From positions 124,001-188,000 of the forward strand of contig NZ_FOFM01000001.1 in NCBI RefSeq assembly GCF_900110875.1: a stretch of 64,000 nucleotides of DNA, written 5' to 3'. This document shows positions 26,837-36,534 of the stretch, one piece after another. The notes beneath the pieces are model-generated. The model ran no database searches. It was not told the DNA's origin and saw only the letters and a program-made list of their open reading frames with translations. Numbering within the stretch: the first letter of the stretch is position 1; each line of letters begins with the position of its first letter. This stretch comes from Pseudovibrio axinellae. Lineage in GTDB: Bacteria > Pseudomonadota > Alphaproteobacteria > Rhizobiales > Stappiaceae. A program made the position numbers and the translations under genes.

Positions 26837-27834
26837 CAGATCAATGCCCTGCGTTGTTTAAGAATTAGCCACAGGAAGAACGGCGCGCCCACAAGAGCGG
26901 TCAAAACACCAAGTTTCAAGTTGGATTGGGGGCCAAACAGCTTCACGGCGATGTCGGCCAGTGTTAATAAACATGCCCCAGCAAGGGCACTTGGAAGCAA
27001 CAGGCGGGCTGGTTCATCGTCAACCATCTTTCGCAGCAGGTGCGGCACAATTAGTCCAATAAAACCGATAGTGCCTGTTACAGCAGTCACAGCTCCCACA
27101 CTTGCTGCGGTTCCAGCAATTGCACAAAACCGAAGTGTTGGCAGTGAAACGCCCATTGTATGCGCAGTCTCCTCCCCCAATGACAACGCGTTCAGGCCTT
27201 TGCCTGTGACGAAAAGTAGGCCCCAGCCAACCATGATAAAGGGAGCAATAATGTACAGATGCTGCATAGAACGATCATTTAACGAACCCAACATCCAAAA
27301 TACGATTTCCATAGCAGCGAAGGGATTGGGCGAGAGATTGAGAGCCAGCGACGTGAGTGCTGTCGCAATACTTGAGATAGCAACACCTGCCAGTATGAGC
27401 GTTAGTGTTTGCCCGCGCCCACCCGCCAGTAAAGGCAAAAGCGCCGCTGCAATACCTGCACTCGCCAATGCAAAGATGGGCAACGCAAACGGCATTGTGA
27501 GTGTTATGCCTGTATAGATAGCAATGACCGCGCCAAGACTTGCTGAGGAACTCACCCCAATTAAACCTGGCTCAGCCAGAGGGTTTCGCAAAAGACCTTG
27601 CAGAACAGCTCCAGACAGCCCCAGCGTGGCACCTGTGATCACGCCAAGCAGAGCACGGGGCACGCGAATTTCCCATAGCACTGTTGAAACTGGCGTATCT
27701 TGCGTAGACAACGCTGCATTTATCAGTTGCGGAAGCGACAAATCTGCTGCGCCAAGCATTAAGGAAGCCAAGAACAGCGTTGCTGTTATTATACTCAGCG
27801 CCCAGATAAGCACGGCATCTGACGTGTATTTCAT
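26836..27834 (-). CDS. btuC: Vitamin B12 ABC transporter permease (BtuC)
   Basis: Inner-membrane permease of the FecCD family, 332 residues with about 10 hydrophobic segments. The opening WEIRVPRALLGVITGATLGLSG, the LAEPGLIGVSSSASLGA segment and GTIGFIGLIVPHLLRKM are typical of the family. It overlaps btuF by ATGA and btuD by TGATG, so the three genes form one translationally coupled unit downstream of btuB. Confidence 0.92.
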   Translation of the reverse strand: MKYTSDAVLIWALSIITATLFLASLMLGAADLSLPQLINAALSTQDTPVSTVLWEIRVPRALLGVITGATLGLSGAVLQGLLRNPLAEPGLIGVSSSASLGAVIAIYTGITLTMPFALPIFALASAGIAAALLPLLAGGRGQTLTLILAGVAISSIATALTSLALNLSPNPFAAMEIVFWMLGSLNDRSMQHLYIIAPFIMVGWGLLFVTGKGLNALSLGEETAHTMGVSLPTLRFCAIAGTAASVGAVTAVTGTIGFIGLIVPHLLRKMVDDEPARLLLPSALAGACLLTLADIAVKLFGPQSNLKLGVLTALVGAPFFLWLILKQRRALI

Positions 27835-28712
27835 TTGGGTTGCACCCCTAGTCGAGATGACTCTCTTGCAAGTTTTTCAATGGCTTGGGTCACAAACGGC
27901 AGACCGCAAATTGTGAATTTATCATCCACTTTGACGCGACCGTTATTTCCAAGTGTCCGCATCAAGGCGGGGTGAGCAAGGAGCTCAAAGGCCAAAGCCG
28001 GCTTGTCAGAAAACTGGCTACCCTCAACGAGCAATTGTGGATTTTCAAGGATCAGTATTTCAAGTGGAAGCTTGCTCGTCTTTTTCAAACCCAAATTGCT
28101 TGCAATGTTTTGCAAGCCAGCCGTTTCGATAAGTTCATTAACGAGACTGCCATCTCCAGCGGTGTACCCGTTGGCATAATAAACCCCTGCCCGCAATTTT
28201 TCGTCAGGTTGTCCTTGAACAAAATGTTGGATTGCAGTTTCAAACTGGCTGGCAATCTGTTCCGCCTTTTCTTCCCTGTCCAGAAGCTTACCGAGCCGGC
28301 GAAGTTCACTGGCAACACCAAAAAGTGTGCGTACGGGGGAGACCTGTACAACCTTGATACCAAGCCGGCGTAGCATTTGAACGGTTGTTTGATTGGTATA
28401 GGTGCCTGCAATCACCAAGTCGGGCTTCATCAGAAAGATTTCTTCCGCGCGCCCGTAGTTCACCTTAAAGTTAGAAGCCTTATCACTCATCACAGACAGA
28501 TTAGGGTCGGACGCTAGCTTGGAAACTGAGAGTAACTGGTCTTCTTGCGCCAGCAACATAGCGAATTGATCGGTACAAAGGTTCATGGACACAACCCGCT
28601 TAGGCGCTGTGGTGTCATCCGGCTCTGCGCATGCTGGCAGCGAGCTGACACTAAGACATGCCAGCAGTACCGCCCCAATTCCCATTTTGACCGCGTTTTT
28701 CATGTTGTCCAT
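27831..28712 (-). CDS. btuF: Periplasmic vitamin B12-binding protein (BtuF)
   Basis: Periplasmic helical-backbone binding protein of 293 residues with an N-terminal signal peptide (about residues 4-30, ending near PACAE). The motif PKRVVSMNLCTDQFAMLLA starts the mature domain, as in BtuF/FhuD-like proteins, and EEIFLMKPDLVIAGTYTNQ follows. It delivers cobalamin from BtuB to BtuCD. Siderophore binding is the main alternative, made less likely by the riboswitch upstream of btuB. Confidence 0.88.
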   Translation of the reverse strand: MDNMKNAVKMGIGAVLLACLSVSSLPACAEPDDTTAPKRVVSMNLCTDQFAMLLAQEDQLLSVSKLASDPNLSVMSDKASNFKVNYGRAEEIFLMKPDLVIAGTYTNQTTVQMLRRLGIKVVQVSPVRTLFGVASELRRLGKLLDREEKAEQIASQFETAIQHFVQGQPDEKLRAGVYYANGYTAGDGSLVNELIETAGLQNIASNLGLKKTSKLPLEILILENPQLLVEGSQFSDKPALAFELLAHPALMRTLGNNGRVKVDDKFTICGLPFVTQAIEKLARESSRLGVQPK

Positions 28713-28828
28713 TTAAGACCCGAGATTGTCTTTCAAAGCCAATGGTTGCCCCTTGTAGCTCCTATTGTTCTGAAAACAAACGCTCTTTATTTGCTGGATC
28801 CTACACTGATAGAGAAAAACACAGCACA

Positions 28829-30646
28829 TTAGAAACTTGCACTCAAACCTGCGTAAACCGAAAGACCCGGTGTTTGATAGTTGTCGATACGCTCATAATC
28901 CTGATCAAGCAGATTTTCGCCGCGCACATAGAAGGTCAGGTTTTCATTGTGTTGGTAGGATGCTTTTACATTAACAAGCAGGAACGCATCTAGTTCACCT
29001 TCATCTTCAATGCCAGAAACATAACTGGCGTCAAGGTTTAGCGCCAGAACATCTATCGGCTTGTAGGCCATACCAAGGTTCACATCGTGCAACGGAACCC
29101 GTTCCAGACGCTTTCTATCTGGCCCAACCGCCCAAGTGTATGTGTACGCACCGTTGAAGCTCAAGTTTGCGGAGAAATCCCAGACCGCAGAAACTTCTGC
29201 GCCCTGACTACGGGATGTTCCCGCGATTTGCTCGTACTTATAGGTCGCGGGATCGTTGATGATGAGGTCATTCGTAAGGATATGAAAATAGCTAAAAGAC
29301 AAGCTGACACGGTCATCAAATAGGTCCTGATCTATGCCGATATCATAACTTATGCTGGTCTCTGGCTCAAAATCAGGATTGCCAGAATAGCTGTCGTACA
29401 ATTCATAGGATGATGGTGCCCGAAAGCCATTCCCAAGGCTGCTGCGAAATCGCATCCCCTCCGAAACCTGATAGGAGAGAGTTCCCCGTCCAGTTAAATA
29501 GCTACCGTAAGCATTGTGTTCATCCAACCGAACTGAACCACTTACGTTGAGTGCTTCAACAGGGTTCCAAAGGGCTTGCACAAAGCCGCCGGCAACATCA
29601 ATGACCTGATCCTGACCTTTGACATTTTCACGGCTCCAATCTCCCCCAAAGTTGAGCCGGAAGCTCTCGCCCGCATCCCAGTCGTTTAAGAGTTCAAGCT
29701 TTATGCGGTTTCCTTTAGCCAAATAACCGCTGCTATAATCGCGGGTAAAATCAGAAAGCTGAACAGAGGCATCAGTTGTCATGCTCTCATCCAACCAGAG
29801 GTAGTTGGCTCCAACCTTTCCAAAGTGCTGCGTTACATCGACCTCTTTATTGGCTGCAGGATCATTTCCGCCGTCATATTCAGATGTACCCTCAACACTG
29901 CGGGCAGAGAAATAAAGGTTAAAACTCTCAGTGGCGTCGAACGACCCTTTGGCGGAGAGTGTCGTGTTTTCATAACCATCATCATCTGCAGGACGCCCAT
30001 TTGGTGAAACCGCGCTGAAACCATCGGTTTGGAACCGCTGAATATTTACGGCAATATCTGCCATTTCAGCGGCAGCCTTGAAGCCATAGGATGCATTCAC
30101 AGTCCCATAACTACCGGCCTCAAACATGCCGCTATGCTTTACCAGGCCAGGCTCTGCACTCTTTGTTATAATATTGATGACACCACCGACGGCCTGTCCT
30201 CCGTAAAGCGCACTTTGAGAACCTTTGAGTATTTCAATTCGCTCAACGTCATTGACCAGCATGTGCTCCAGCCGCGCTTCAACCTGCGGCGAACTTGGGT
30301 CAGAGATATCGATACCGTCGACAAATACCTTTATATAATAATTACTTAAGCCGCGCATACGCAAAGAACTTGCCTTTCCTGCGCCACCATTTTGCGAGAA
30401 GGAAATACCTGGAAGCTTTGTCAGATATTCAGATACGAAGGTTGCCCCACCCTCTTTCAGGTCCTCTTCCGTCACCACATGTGTTGTGGAACCAACTTTA
30501 CCTGCCTCGGTTTCCATTCGCGTAGCAATGATGATGATATCATCAAGGTCTGTTTCATTTGCAAAAGAAGTCTGAGGGAAACAAAGAAGGGTCGAGAAGG
30601 CTAGCCCTGATTTTAGGATTGCGGAAGTCCGCGAAGTGTTACGCAC
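28829..30646 (-). CDS. btuB: TonB-dependent vitamin B12 outer-membrane receptor (BtuB)
   Basis: Outer-membrane 22-strand beta-barrel receptor of 605 residues, the BtuB size. A signal peptide ends near TSFANE, followed by a TonB-box-like DDIIIIATR segment. The plug domain shows SSLRMRGLSNYYIKVFVDGIDISDP and the ERIEILKGSQSALYGGQAVGGVINI hallmark. The C-terminus ends in the aromatic LSASF signature of barrel proteins. The start is a GTG about 190 bp downstream of a cobalamin riboswitch, whose presence supports cobalamin as substrate. Confidence 0.93.
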   Translation of the reverse strand: MRNTSRTSAILKSGLAFSTLLCFPQTSFANETDLDDIIIIATRMETEAGKVGSTTHVVTEEDLKEGGATFVSEYLTKLPGISFSQNGGAGKASSLRMRGLSNYYIKVFVDGIDISDPSSPQVEARLEHMLVNDVERIEILKGSQSALYGGQAVGGVINIITKSAEPGLVKHSGMFEAGSYGTVNASYGFKAAAEMADIAVNIQRFQTDGFSAVSPNGRPADDDGYENTTLSAKGSFDATESFNLYFSARSVEGTSEYDGGNDPAANKEVDVTQHFGKVGANYLWLDESMTTDASVQLSDFTRDYSSGYLAKGNRIKLELLNDWDAGESFRLNFGGDWSRENVKGQDQVIDVAGGFVQALWNPVEALNVSGSVRLDEHNAYGSYLTGRGTLSYQVSEGMRFRSSLGNGFRAPSSYELYDSYSGNPDFEPETSISYDIGIDQDLFDDRVSLSFSYFHILTNDLIINDPATYKYEQIAGTSRSQGAEVSAVWDFSANLSFNGAYTYTWAVGPDRKRLERVPLHDVNLGMAYKPIDVLALNLDASYVSGIEDEGELDAFLLVNVKASYQHNENLTFYVRGENLLDQDYERIDNYQTPGLSVYAGLSASF

Positions 30647-30836
30647 GATAATAGTCCATCACTCACAGCACATTTGTATGTGCCATGCTTTTGTTTGCAT
30701 TGTACGTTGAATGGCAACCGCCTCATTGCCTCTTTATTAGAAGCAGAGCCGCAACCATTCAGGCGCACTGTGAATGTCACCTGAACGGAGTACCGCCCCT
30801 TAACACGCCCCGTGCTATGGGTGAGTGACTGCATTT

Positions 30837-30990
30837 GGCAGGTCTCCTGGCTTGCGCGTCGTCGCTAATACTCAGCCTTCCCAAGGTCGCTTTTAGAAGC
30901 TTCCTCAGTGGCATATTTGAGCCGTAGCTCTGCGCCTACAGTTGCGGGGGCAGCCACGGCTTTGGTGAATGAACCGTGTTCCCTTTTAAT
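30837..30990 (-). ncRNA. Cobalamin (adenosylcobalamin-type) riboswitch
   Basis: Read on the minus strand, the leader has the conserved blocks in order: AAAAGGGAAC near 30983, the B12-box core GCTGCCCCCGCAACTGTA (30937-30954), GCCACTG (30906-30912), GGGAAGGC (30875-30882) and the 3' hallmark GCCAGGAGACCTGCC (30837-30851). It precedes btuB. A further stem, TTCAGG/CCTGAA at 30758-30785, lies in the expression platform. B12 binding should repress btuB and the downstream uptake genes, probably at translation, as no clear terminator U-tract is seen. Confidence 0.93.
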
Positions 30991-31307
30991 TTTTACCTCA
31001 TGGATAAAAATACCAAGTGCATGGGTATTGATCAGAAGTCCGGCCTACTCGTCAACCCATCACAGGAGCGTTCTGACAGAAACTCGACCAAATTCCTGTG
31101 GAACTCACTGATTTTGTCAGTCAGCACAGAACTACAAGATGTTGTAGTGGGACTTACATATAGCGCTCGAACTTGTGGTAGAGCACTTTTTATAGTGGGG
31201 TTATTGAGTTGTATGCACAGTTCTGCGGGTAAGTAATCAGGCCTACGATGTTGATCTACACACATGGCTTTGGTGTCTCTATAAGCATAAGGTTCATCCG
31301 GCTTCAT

Positions 31308-32201
31308 TCAGCTCATAAAAATCAAAGCACATCCCATAATTACAAGACCTGCCCCAATCCACGCACCAAGCGCTGGGAACTCTTTGGTTCGCCACCACAA
31401 AACCGGTAGCATCATCGCTGGCGTGGTGGCAGAAAGCGTTGATACAATGCCCACCTCTCCACCGCTTAGTGCATAAAGGATGAGCGTCATGCCGATACCC
31501 ATTCCAAGCAACCCCGACAAGGAGGCCACAGCGACGATCTCCTTATTGATCGGGTTGGCCAGTTTGAAAGGACGGCCGGGCAAGTAAAACAGAACCAACA
31601 ATCCGATAGCAGCAATTGAGCAGCGCATTAAGGATATCGCAACCGGATCGGCGCCACTCGCCATCACAGGCCGAATGATGATCGACCCAACTGATTGTGA
31701 AAGTGCTGCTAATGTGCCAAAAAGGACACCAATTACAACAGGCCCTTTAATCGCCTCCCACTTATGAAGTTGGTCTTTTCTTTTCCCAAAAGCAATGGCG
31801 AATAGTACACCAACAAGCACACAAGCAATTCCAATCACGGACTGAATCGACAACTCCTCATGCAGGAATAACCAACCGAGCAATGCCGACATAGGCGCAT
31901 TCATAGCGAACAGAATAGCTGTTCGGCGCGGCCCCATGCGATTGAGTGTTAGGAAGAGCAATGTATCTCCCATAAAAATACCGATGAAGCCCGATACAAA
32001 AATGAGGAATGCGTGACTTGAGTCGACCGTATTCCACGTGCCTGTCACCAAAACAAAAATACCGAGAAAAACAACCACAAACCGCATACGCACACAGTTG
32101 AAACCGATTGCCCCAAGGTGTGCAGCTGGCTTTGCGGAGATAAGGCCGCCCACAGCCCATGTGGCAGCTGCGCCGAGTGCTGCAACTTCAAATAAAAACA
32201 T
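31308..32201 (-). CDS. DMT-superfamily transporter (EamA family)
   Basis: Inner-membrane protein of about 297 residues with ten hydrophobic segments in two EamA repeats. The ATG at 32201 is preferred to the in-frame TTG at 32213. The first repeat ends in FAMNAPMSALLGWLFLHEELS and the second carries ATTPAMMLPVLWWRTKEFP, in the positions where EamA proteins have their conserved proline/glutamate segment. Members export amino acids or other metabolites, or import nucleotide sugars; no substrate can be read here. It lies upstream of the riboswitch-btuB region on the same strand but is separated by about 320 bp. Confidence 0.88.
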   Translation of the reverse strand: MFLFEVAALGAAATWAVGGLISAKPAAHLGAIGFNCVRMRFVVVFLGIFVLVTGTWNTVDSSHAFLIFVSGFIGIFMGDTLLFLTLNRMGPRRTAILFAMNAPMSALLGWLFLHEELSIQSVIGIACVLVGVLFAIAFGKRKDQLHKWEAIKGPVVIGVLFGTLAALSQSVGSIIIRPVMASGADPVAISLMRCSIAAIGLLVLFYLPGRPFKLANPINKEIVAVASLSGLLGMGIGMTLILYALSGGEVGIVSTLSATTPAMMLPVLWWRTKEFPALGAWIGAGLVIMGCALIFMS

Positions 32202-32507
32202 ATGCGGATCCAAGCAACGAAGCTACGGCAACAGCGTAGACAAATTGAACGTTCATCAGAACTAAAGCTGTTGTAATTGCCGTGCAAGCCTCGTTTGATG
32301 AGCTTAGAGCTTTAAAAGGGCACCCTTTATTTGCGAGAGATTTTCCGCACCTGGAAAAAATGGCTGAGCTGCGTTAACTAAACTACCTTACTTTACCCTG
32401 CGCAATTTTAAACTTTTTACGCGTATTGGGTAACTATTCAACGTGCGGATTGTTTTTTTGCTCCTTCCTGTTCTGCGTTTTCCCATCACATCTACTTGCC
32501 TATTTGC

Positions 32508-33223
32508 ATGTTTAAATCTGGAGTTTTCCAAGCAAGATATCGATATTGCCCGCGCAACAAAAATGAAACCAATCGCACAAGTCGCTCAGCATCTCGAAAT
32601 TCCTGAGCGTGCTCTGGATCCTTATGGACGTTTCAAGGCCAAAATACACCTTGATGAGATGCCTGATCTAGAAAACAAACAATATGGAGAACTCATACTT
32701 GTTACAGCGATCTCTCCAACTCCAGCAGGAGAAGGGAATGAGCAATCTGGAGCGACACGTAAAAAACTGCCAGTCTTATGGAGTACCTGTGATTGTTGCA
32801 ATAAATCGCTATACACCAGACACGGACCAAGAAATCGATACAATTGTCAAAGGGATGGGGCAACTTGGAAACCAAGCCGTACCTTGCACCCATTGGGCAG
32901 ACGGATCTGCAAAAAATCTATGGTGCCTCAAAAGCCACCTGTGATCAGTCAGTTAAAGATCAACTCAAAGCCTATGAGGAAGAAGGCTATGGTCATCTAT
33001 CTGTTTGTATGGCCAAAACACCTTAATCGTTCTCAACAGACCCTACACTTCTCGGAGCTCCCTCTGATTATAGCATACACATAGCAGCCGTAAGACTGTC
33101 TGCTGGCGCTGGTTTCATCGTGGCATTGACGGGGACATTATGGTCATGCCAGGTCTTCCACGCCGACCTGCTGCCGAAGTCATCGGTATTGATGAGGCTA
33201 TTCAGGTTGAAGGGGTATTTTAA
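32508..33223 (+). pseudogene. fhs: Decayed formate-tetrahydrofolate ligase gene
   Basis: Fragments of formyltetrahydrofolate synthetase can be read in order but in different frames. An N-terminal piece (KQDIDIARATKMKPIAQVAQ, then LVTAISPTPAGEG) breaks exactly at the ATP-binding loop. Next comes NLERHVKNCQSYGVPVIVAI with CTHWADGSA, then [18 protein letters not shown]. The last pieces are STDPTLLGAPSDYSIHI and the C-terminal GDIMVMPGLPRRPAAEV, ending at TAA 33221. Compared with the roughly 557-residue enzyme, about 280 residues after the P-loop are deleted, and at least four frame changes are needed. The gene cannot make an active enzyme. Its end overlaps the convergent lyase-like gene by four bases. 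Confidence 0.85.
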
Positions 33224-34350
33224 TCAACGTCGGAGCGATGTGGACCTCTGCGAAACCTGTCCAGATACACGGTAGATTGCAAGTCATCACGATCATAATC
33301 CCGGTAATGCCCGAATTTGAAGTATTGGGTATCACCAGAAAACTTGTCGTTGCCGATATATCCGGTCACACGGGCAATGAATGTCCCGTTGGCCCAGATT
33401 TCAATGATCCCCTGCCCTTCACGGCTTCCCTTGACCCGATAGCGCATATCAACCCATCCATCTGTCGGGTCAGGGAGAACAGGGTTGTCTGAAAGCTCAA
33501 TCTTGATCCCAGGGTAATCGGAATAGGTCTCGGGGTCTGCAAGGAACGGGAACTTGGAGGTGTCTTGTTTCTGGATTGCTTCCTTGAGTTCTTCGAGGGT
33601 CATTCCGCTTTGTAAGAACTCACCTGAGGTTCGACTTGCATCATTCTTGTTGCGAAAGCCTTGTCTATCCAAACTAAGCATCTGTTGTAGGTCTCGGGAG
33701 AAATCCTTGTAGTCTTGCTTATAACTTCCGTCTGCCTGCGCAACAAGCTTGCGGATTTTGTTGTGTTGTACAGTGATGTGGAACACCCCGTTATCAAAAC
33801 GTTGCGCCAGAAACGGGCTTCCGCCAGAATCTTCTTTCCACTGACCTATGACCCAGCGCGTTGAGCCTGCTGGCCATACCGTACCTTCAATCTGGAAACT
33901 AAAAGAGTACCAGACTTCATCGCCAAACTTGCAGCGCTTTTGCCGCGCCACCCAAAGCTCGTTCTTTAGGTTGCCTTCTGAATCCAACTCATCATCCCCA
34001 AAGACCGTGATCGCAAGTGAGTGCTTTCCATCACGCACCACTTTGCTTTGGATCTGAAAGTTCTCAGGCTTGTTCATCCGGTGAATATCCCAATCATCCG
34101 CGCTCGGGTATTCATTGAAATCATCAATCATCACCGCGCATTGCGTCTGCTGCATTTCATCTACATGTACCCCACCCCCAGCTTGGGGCGTTTCGATAAC
34201 AACTTTTTTGCTCGCGGATTCTGTCGGGCTAACTGGTTCCTTGCCGTTTGCACTAGCAAGAATGGGAGAGGCTACCACCGCAATTCCAATAATCGCAAAA
34301 ATCAAGGGCGTGAACATTTTGAAGGTTTGGCGTAGATCTGAACCCGGCAT
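33220..34350 (-). CDS. Secreted heparin-lyase-I-like (polysaccharide lyase fold) protein
   Basis: Exported protein of 376 residues with an N-terminal hydrophobic segment (about residues 13-33) acting as signal or anchor, then a low-complexity linker. The rest reads as a beta-jelly-roll of the heparin lyase I type: WYSFSFQIEGTVWPAGSTRW, VIGQWKED, FLAQRFDNGVFHITVQHN, then GWVDMRYRVKGSREGQGIIE and IWANGTFIARVTG. Members bind or cleave acidic polysaccharides. I cannot confirm catalytic His/Tyr residues by eye. An acidic central insert (about residues 215-275) is not part of the usual core. It could degrade marine glycans or modify the cell's own polysaccharide. Confidence 0.72.
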   Translation of the reverse strand: MPGSDLRQTFKMFTPLIFAIIGIAVVASPILASANGKEPVSPTESASKKVVIETPQAGGGVHVDEMQQTQCAVMIDDFNEYPSADDWDIHRMNKPENFQIQSKVVRDGKHSLAITVFGDDELDSEGNLKNELWVARQKRCKFGDEVWYSFSFQIEGTVWPAGSTRWVIGQWKEDSGGSPFLAQRFDNGVFHITVQHNKIRKLVAQADGSYKQDYKDFSRDLQQMLSLDRQGFRNKNDASRTSGEFLQSGMTLEELKEAIQKQDTSKFPFLADPETYSDYPGIKIELSDNPVLPDPTDGWVDMRYRVKGSREGQGIIEIWANGTFIARVTGYIGNDKFSGDTQYFKFGHYRDYDRDDLQSTVYLDRFRRGPHRSDVD

Positions 34351-34470
34351 CTTCTCTCCCGCAATTTCGGCGCTGGATTAAATTGAGTTGGGGGCAAATC
34401 TAGAGAAGAGTTATTGCTGTCCTCAAAAAAGGCTATCAAGTTTTTTCAAAGGATTTAACGAAAAACCTCA

Positions 34471-35001
34471 TTAGGCAGGCGCGAAGATCAATTCCTCTGC
34501 CTCTTCCATCGACATTTCTACAACCTTACGGGCAAGCGAGAATGAAAAGCCTGCCCTTACGAGACTTGCAAGCTCCTTTTCTCTCCTCAAATCCAATGGT
34601 TTGGTCCGCCAGGGTCCCATGCGCCTGCGTTTGGCAAGCAATACAGCTGCACGTTCCTCATCATGCACTTCGTCTTCAAAAGCTGTTTGAATATCTTCGC
34701 CAGAGACCCCTTTTGAATTCAACTCAAGTGTAAGTTTTGACCGCGACTTACCCTTAGAAGTGCCTGTCCTGACCTTGCTTTGTGCGAACCGAAGATCATC
34801 GATGAACTTGTGGTCTCGGCAAAAGCAAACCACAGGTTCTATCAGCTCATAGTGTTGGTGCGGGTCATCTTCTGCCTCTCTGGCACGCCTTTCAATCTTG
34901 CGTTTTAAAACACGACGCAAGCTATCCTCAGAGGCGTTATATCTATTCAGATAGTGTAGCGCTGCCCGTCGTAGATACTCAGCAGTAATTTTATTACTCA
35001 T
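34471..35001 (-). CDS. recX: RecX family regulatory protein
   Basis: Small helical RecX-type protein that restrains RecA filaments. I start it at the ATG at 35001 (MSNKITAEYL), about 176 residues; the open frame back to 35049 adds unconserved residues. RecX features are the helical triplets with YLNRYNASEDSLRRVLKRKI, FIDDLRFAQSKVRTGTSKGKSRSK and LELNSKGVSGEDIQ. It is not next to recA here. It lies between the lyase-like gene and fpr with no evident link to either. Confidence 0.88.
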   Translation of the reverse strand: MSNKITAEYLRRAALHYLNRYNASEDSLRRVLKRKIERRAREAEDDPHQHYELIEPVVCFCRDHKFIDDLRFAQSKVRTGTSKGKSRSKLTLELNSKGVSGEDIQTAFEDEVHDEERAAVLLAKRRRMGPWRTKPLDLRREKELASLVRAGFSFSLARKVVEMSMEEAEELIFAPA

Positions 35002-35151
35002 TGAAGTCACGCCCAGCCAAAAACAGGTTACAGCCCGCCCAGCATGCAACCTACTTCAATCTTCCTTGCAGATACTCTCACGCGAAAACAAGAAAGCACT
35101 TTCCGAGAACACCTCATCCAGAACATGAGCTATCACAGTTTGCCTGCCAAT

Positions 35152-35964
35152 TTAGCCAACAAATGCTCGCTCAACAACAAAATCACCAGGGTGGTTATTA
35201 GAGCCCTCCGTGAAGCCCCGCTCCTCTAAGAGCGCTTTAGTATCAGCAATCATATGCATGGATCCGCAAATCATAGCACGGTCTTCAGAGGCATTTAGAG
35301 GCGGCACGCGCAGCTCTTCAAAGAGTTTTCCGGATTCAATTAAATGCGTAATGCGTCCTTCTCTCTTGAAACGCTCTCTCGTAACAGAGTTGTACAGATG
35401 CAACTTTCCAACAGCAATTTCACCAATCAAGGGGTCATAGGAAATATCTGCCAAGAGTTCCTCCCCATAACGAAGCTCCGCAATCTCACGCGTAGTATGT
35501 GTCAGGATAATTTCATCGAATTTTTCATAGGTTTCCGGATCACGAATAAGGCTTGCAAACGGAGCAATGCCAGTGCCCGATGAAAACATATAAAGGCGTT
35601 TTGCTGGAGAAAGTGCGTCAAGGACCAGAGTTCCGGTTGACTTTTTCTTCAGAAGAACATGATCCCCTTCCTTGATTTGTTGAAGGTGCTGGGTCAGCGG
35701 GCCATCTGGAACTTTGATAGAGAAAAACTCTAACTCCTCATCCCAAGCTGGGCTGGCGATGGAATATGCTCTGACGAGTGGATTCCCCTCAATCATCAAA
35801 CCAATCATCACAAACTCTCCAGAACGAAATCTGAAGCTTGCTGGGCGGGTGATTTTGAACCTGAAAAGGCGATCTGTGAAATGGGTTACTTCCGTAACCG
35901 TTTCTACAAAAACATTTGCAGGAACTGCGTTCTCCAATTCCGCACCCTTTATGATCTGGTTCAT
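35152..35964 (-). CDS. fpr: Ferredoxin/flavodoxin-NADP+ reductase
   Basis: FAD enzyme that moves electrons between NADPH and ferredoxin or flavodoxin in the cytoplasm, 270 residues, a little longer at the N-terminus than typical bacterial Fpr. The FAD motif RAYSIAS is at residues 65-71. The NADP-binding stretch FSSGTGIAPFASLIRDP and the MICGSMHMI motif follow. The C-terminus ends FVVERAFVG, the form seen in alphaproteobacterial and other subclass IA-like enzymes. It stands alone upstream of recX. Confidence 0.93.
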   Translation of the reverse strand: MNQIIKGAELENAVPANVFVETVTEVTHFTDRLFRFKITRPASFRFRSGEFVMIGLMIEGNPLVRAYSIASPAWDEELEFFSIKVPDGPLTQHLQQIKEGDHVLLKKKSTGTLVLDALSPAKRLYMFSSGTGIAPFASLIRDPETYEKFDEIILTHTTREIAELRYGEELLADISYDPLIGEIAVGKLHLYNSVTRERFKREGRITHLIESGKLFEELRVPPLNASEDRAMICGSMHMIADTKALLEERGFTEGSNNHPGDFVVERAFVG

Positions 35965-36534
35965 CGCTCACTCTGCTCCATTTAATCGATTTGGCAAAGC
36001 TTAATCCAACATGGAGGCTGAGCTGAGGCACATGCAGCTAATTAAGCGCGTCGGAGTGAATATTTCTTTTCCAGTTGCTTGCCTCGTTAGAATCCACATC
36101 TTCTGTCCTCGTAAGACATGGGAGTTTGCGAGTTTCATTTGTGTTCGAGGGAATGATCGGAACACCTTCTTCCGAATTTATTATGGAATTTAATCAAGTT
36201 ATTCGAACTTGAAGTGATCCAAGTCCAATACATTGATAGCGTTAGTAAATTGAGCGTTCGCGACCAGAGTGCTCAACAATAAGCGCTTGGTTTGCGGGGA
36301 TCTAATCAACTTGGGAATATTGAACTGGCAGGCATAGGTATATTGCATGATTGATCAAAGCCGAGCACAGGAAATCAACAGCACCAGCATTCATGCCGTC
36401 CAGGACGCGGAATTAAGATATCAATCTTGCTTGGGATATTTTTTAACCAGTGCCAGCGCCCTATCGGCACTCACCAAAAGCGTGCCCTTTGATTGGATTA
36501 TGGCGACGCAGGAACGCTCATAGTTGGCGTGAGA
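35965..36534. other. Spacer between fpr and the EAL-domain gene
   Basis: The only frame worth noting is 36347-36523 on the plus strand (58 codons, ATG to TAG), without a good ribosome site or a recognisable product; it may be a remnant. No RNA gene, terminator or repeat was identified. The fpr promoter must lie just above 35964. Confidence 0.45.

Noticed and set aside
31032-31307. 91-codon open frame upstream of the riboswitch
   Set aside because: No ribosome site or recognisable family; lies in the probable btuB promoter region.
32443-33084. 213-codon open frame on the plus strand
   Set aside because: Only its first part encodes recognisable FTHFS sequence and it then runs out of frame; it is part of the fhs pseudogene, not a gene.
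36347-36523. 58-codon open frame before the EAL gene
   Set aside because: No convincing ribosome site or similarity; may be a remnant, not strong enough to call a gene.
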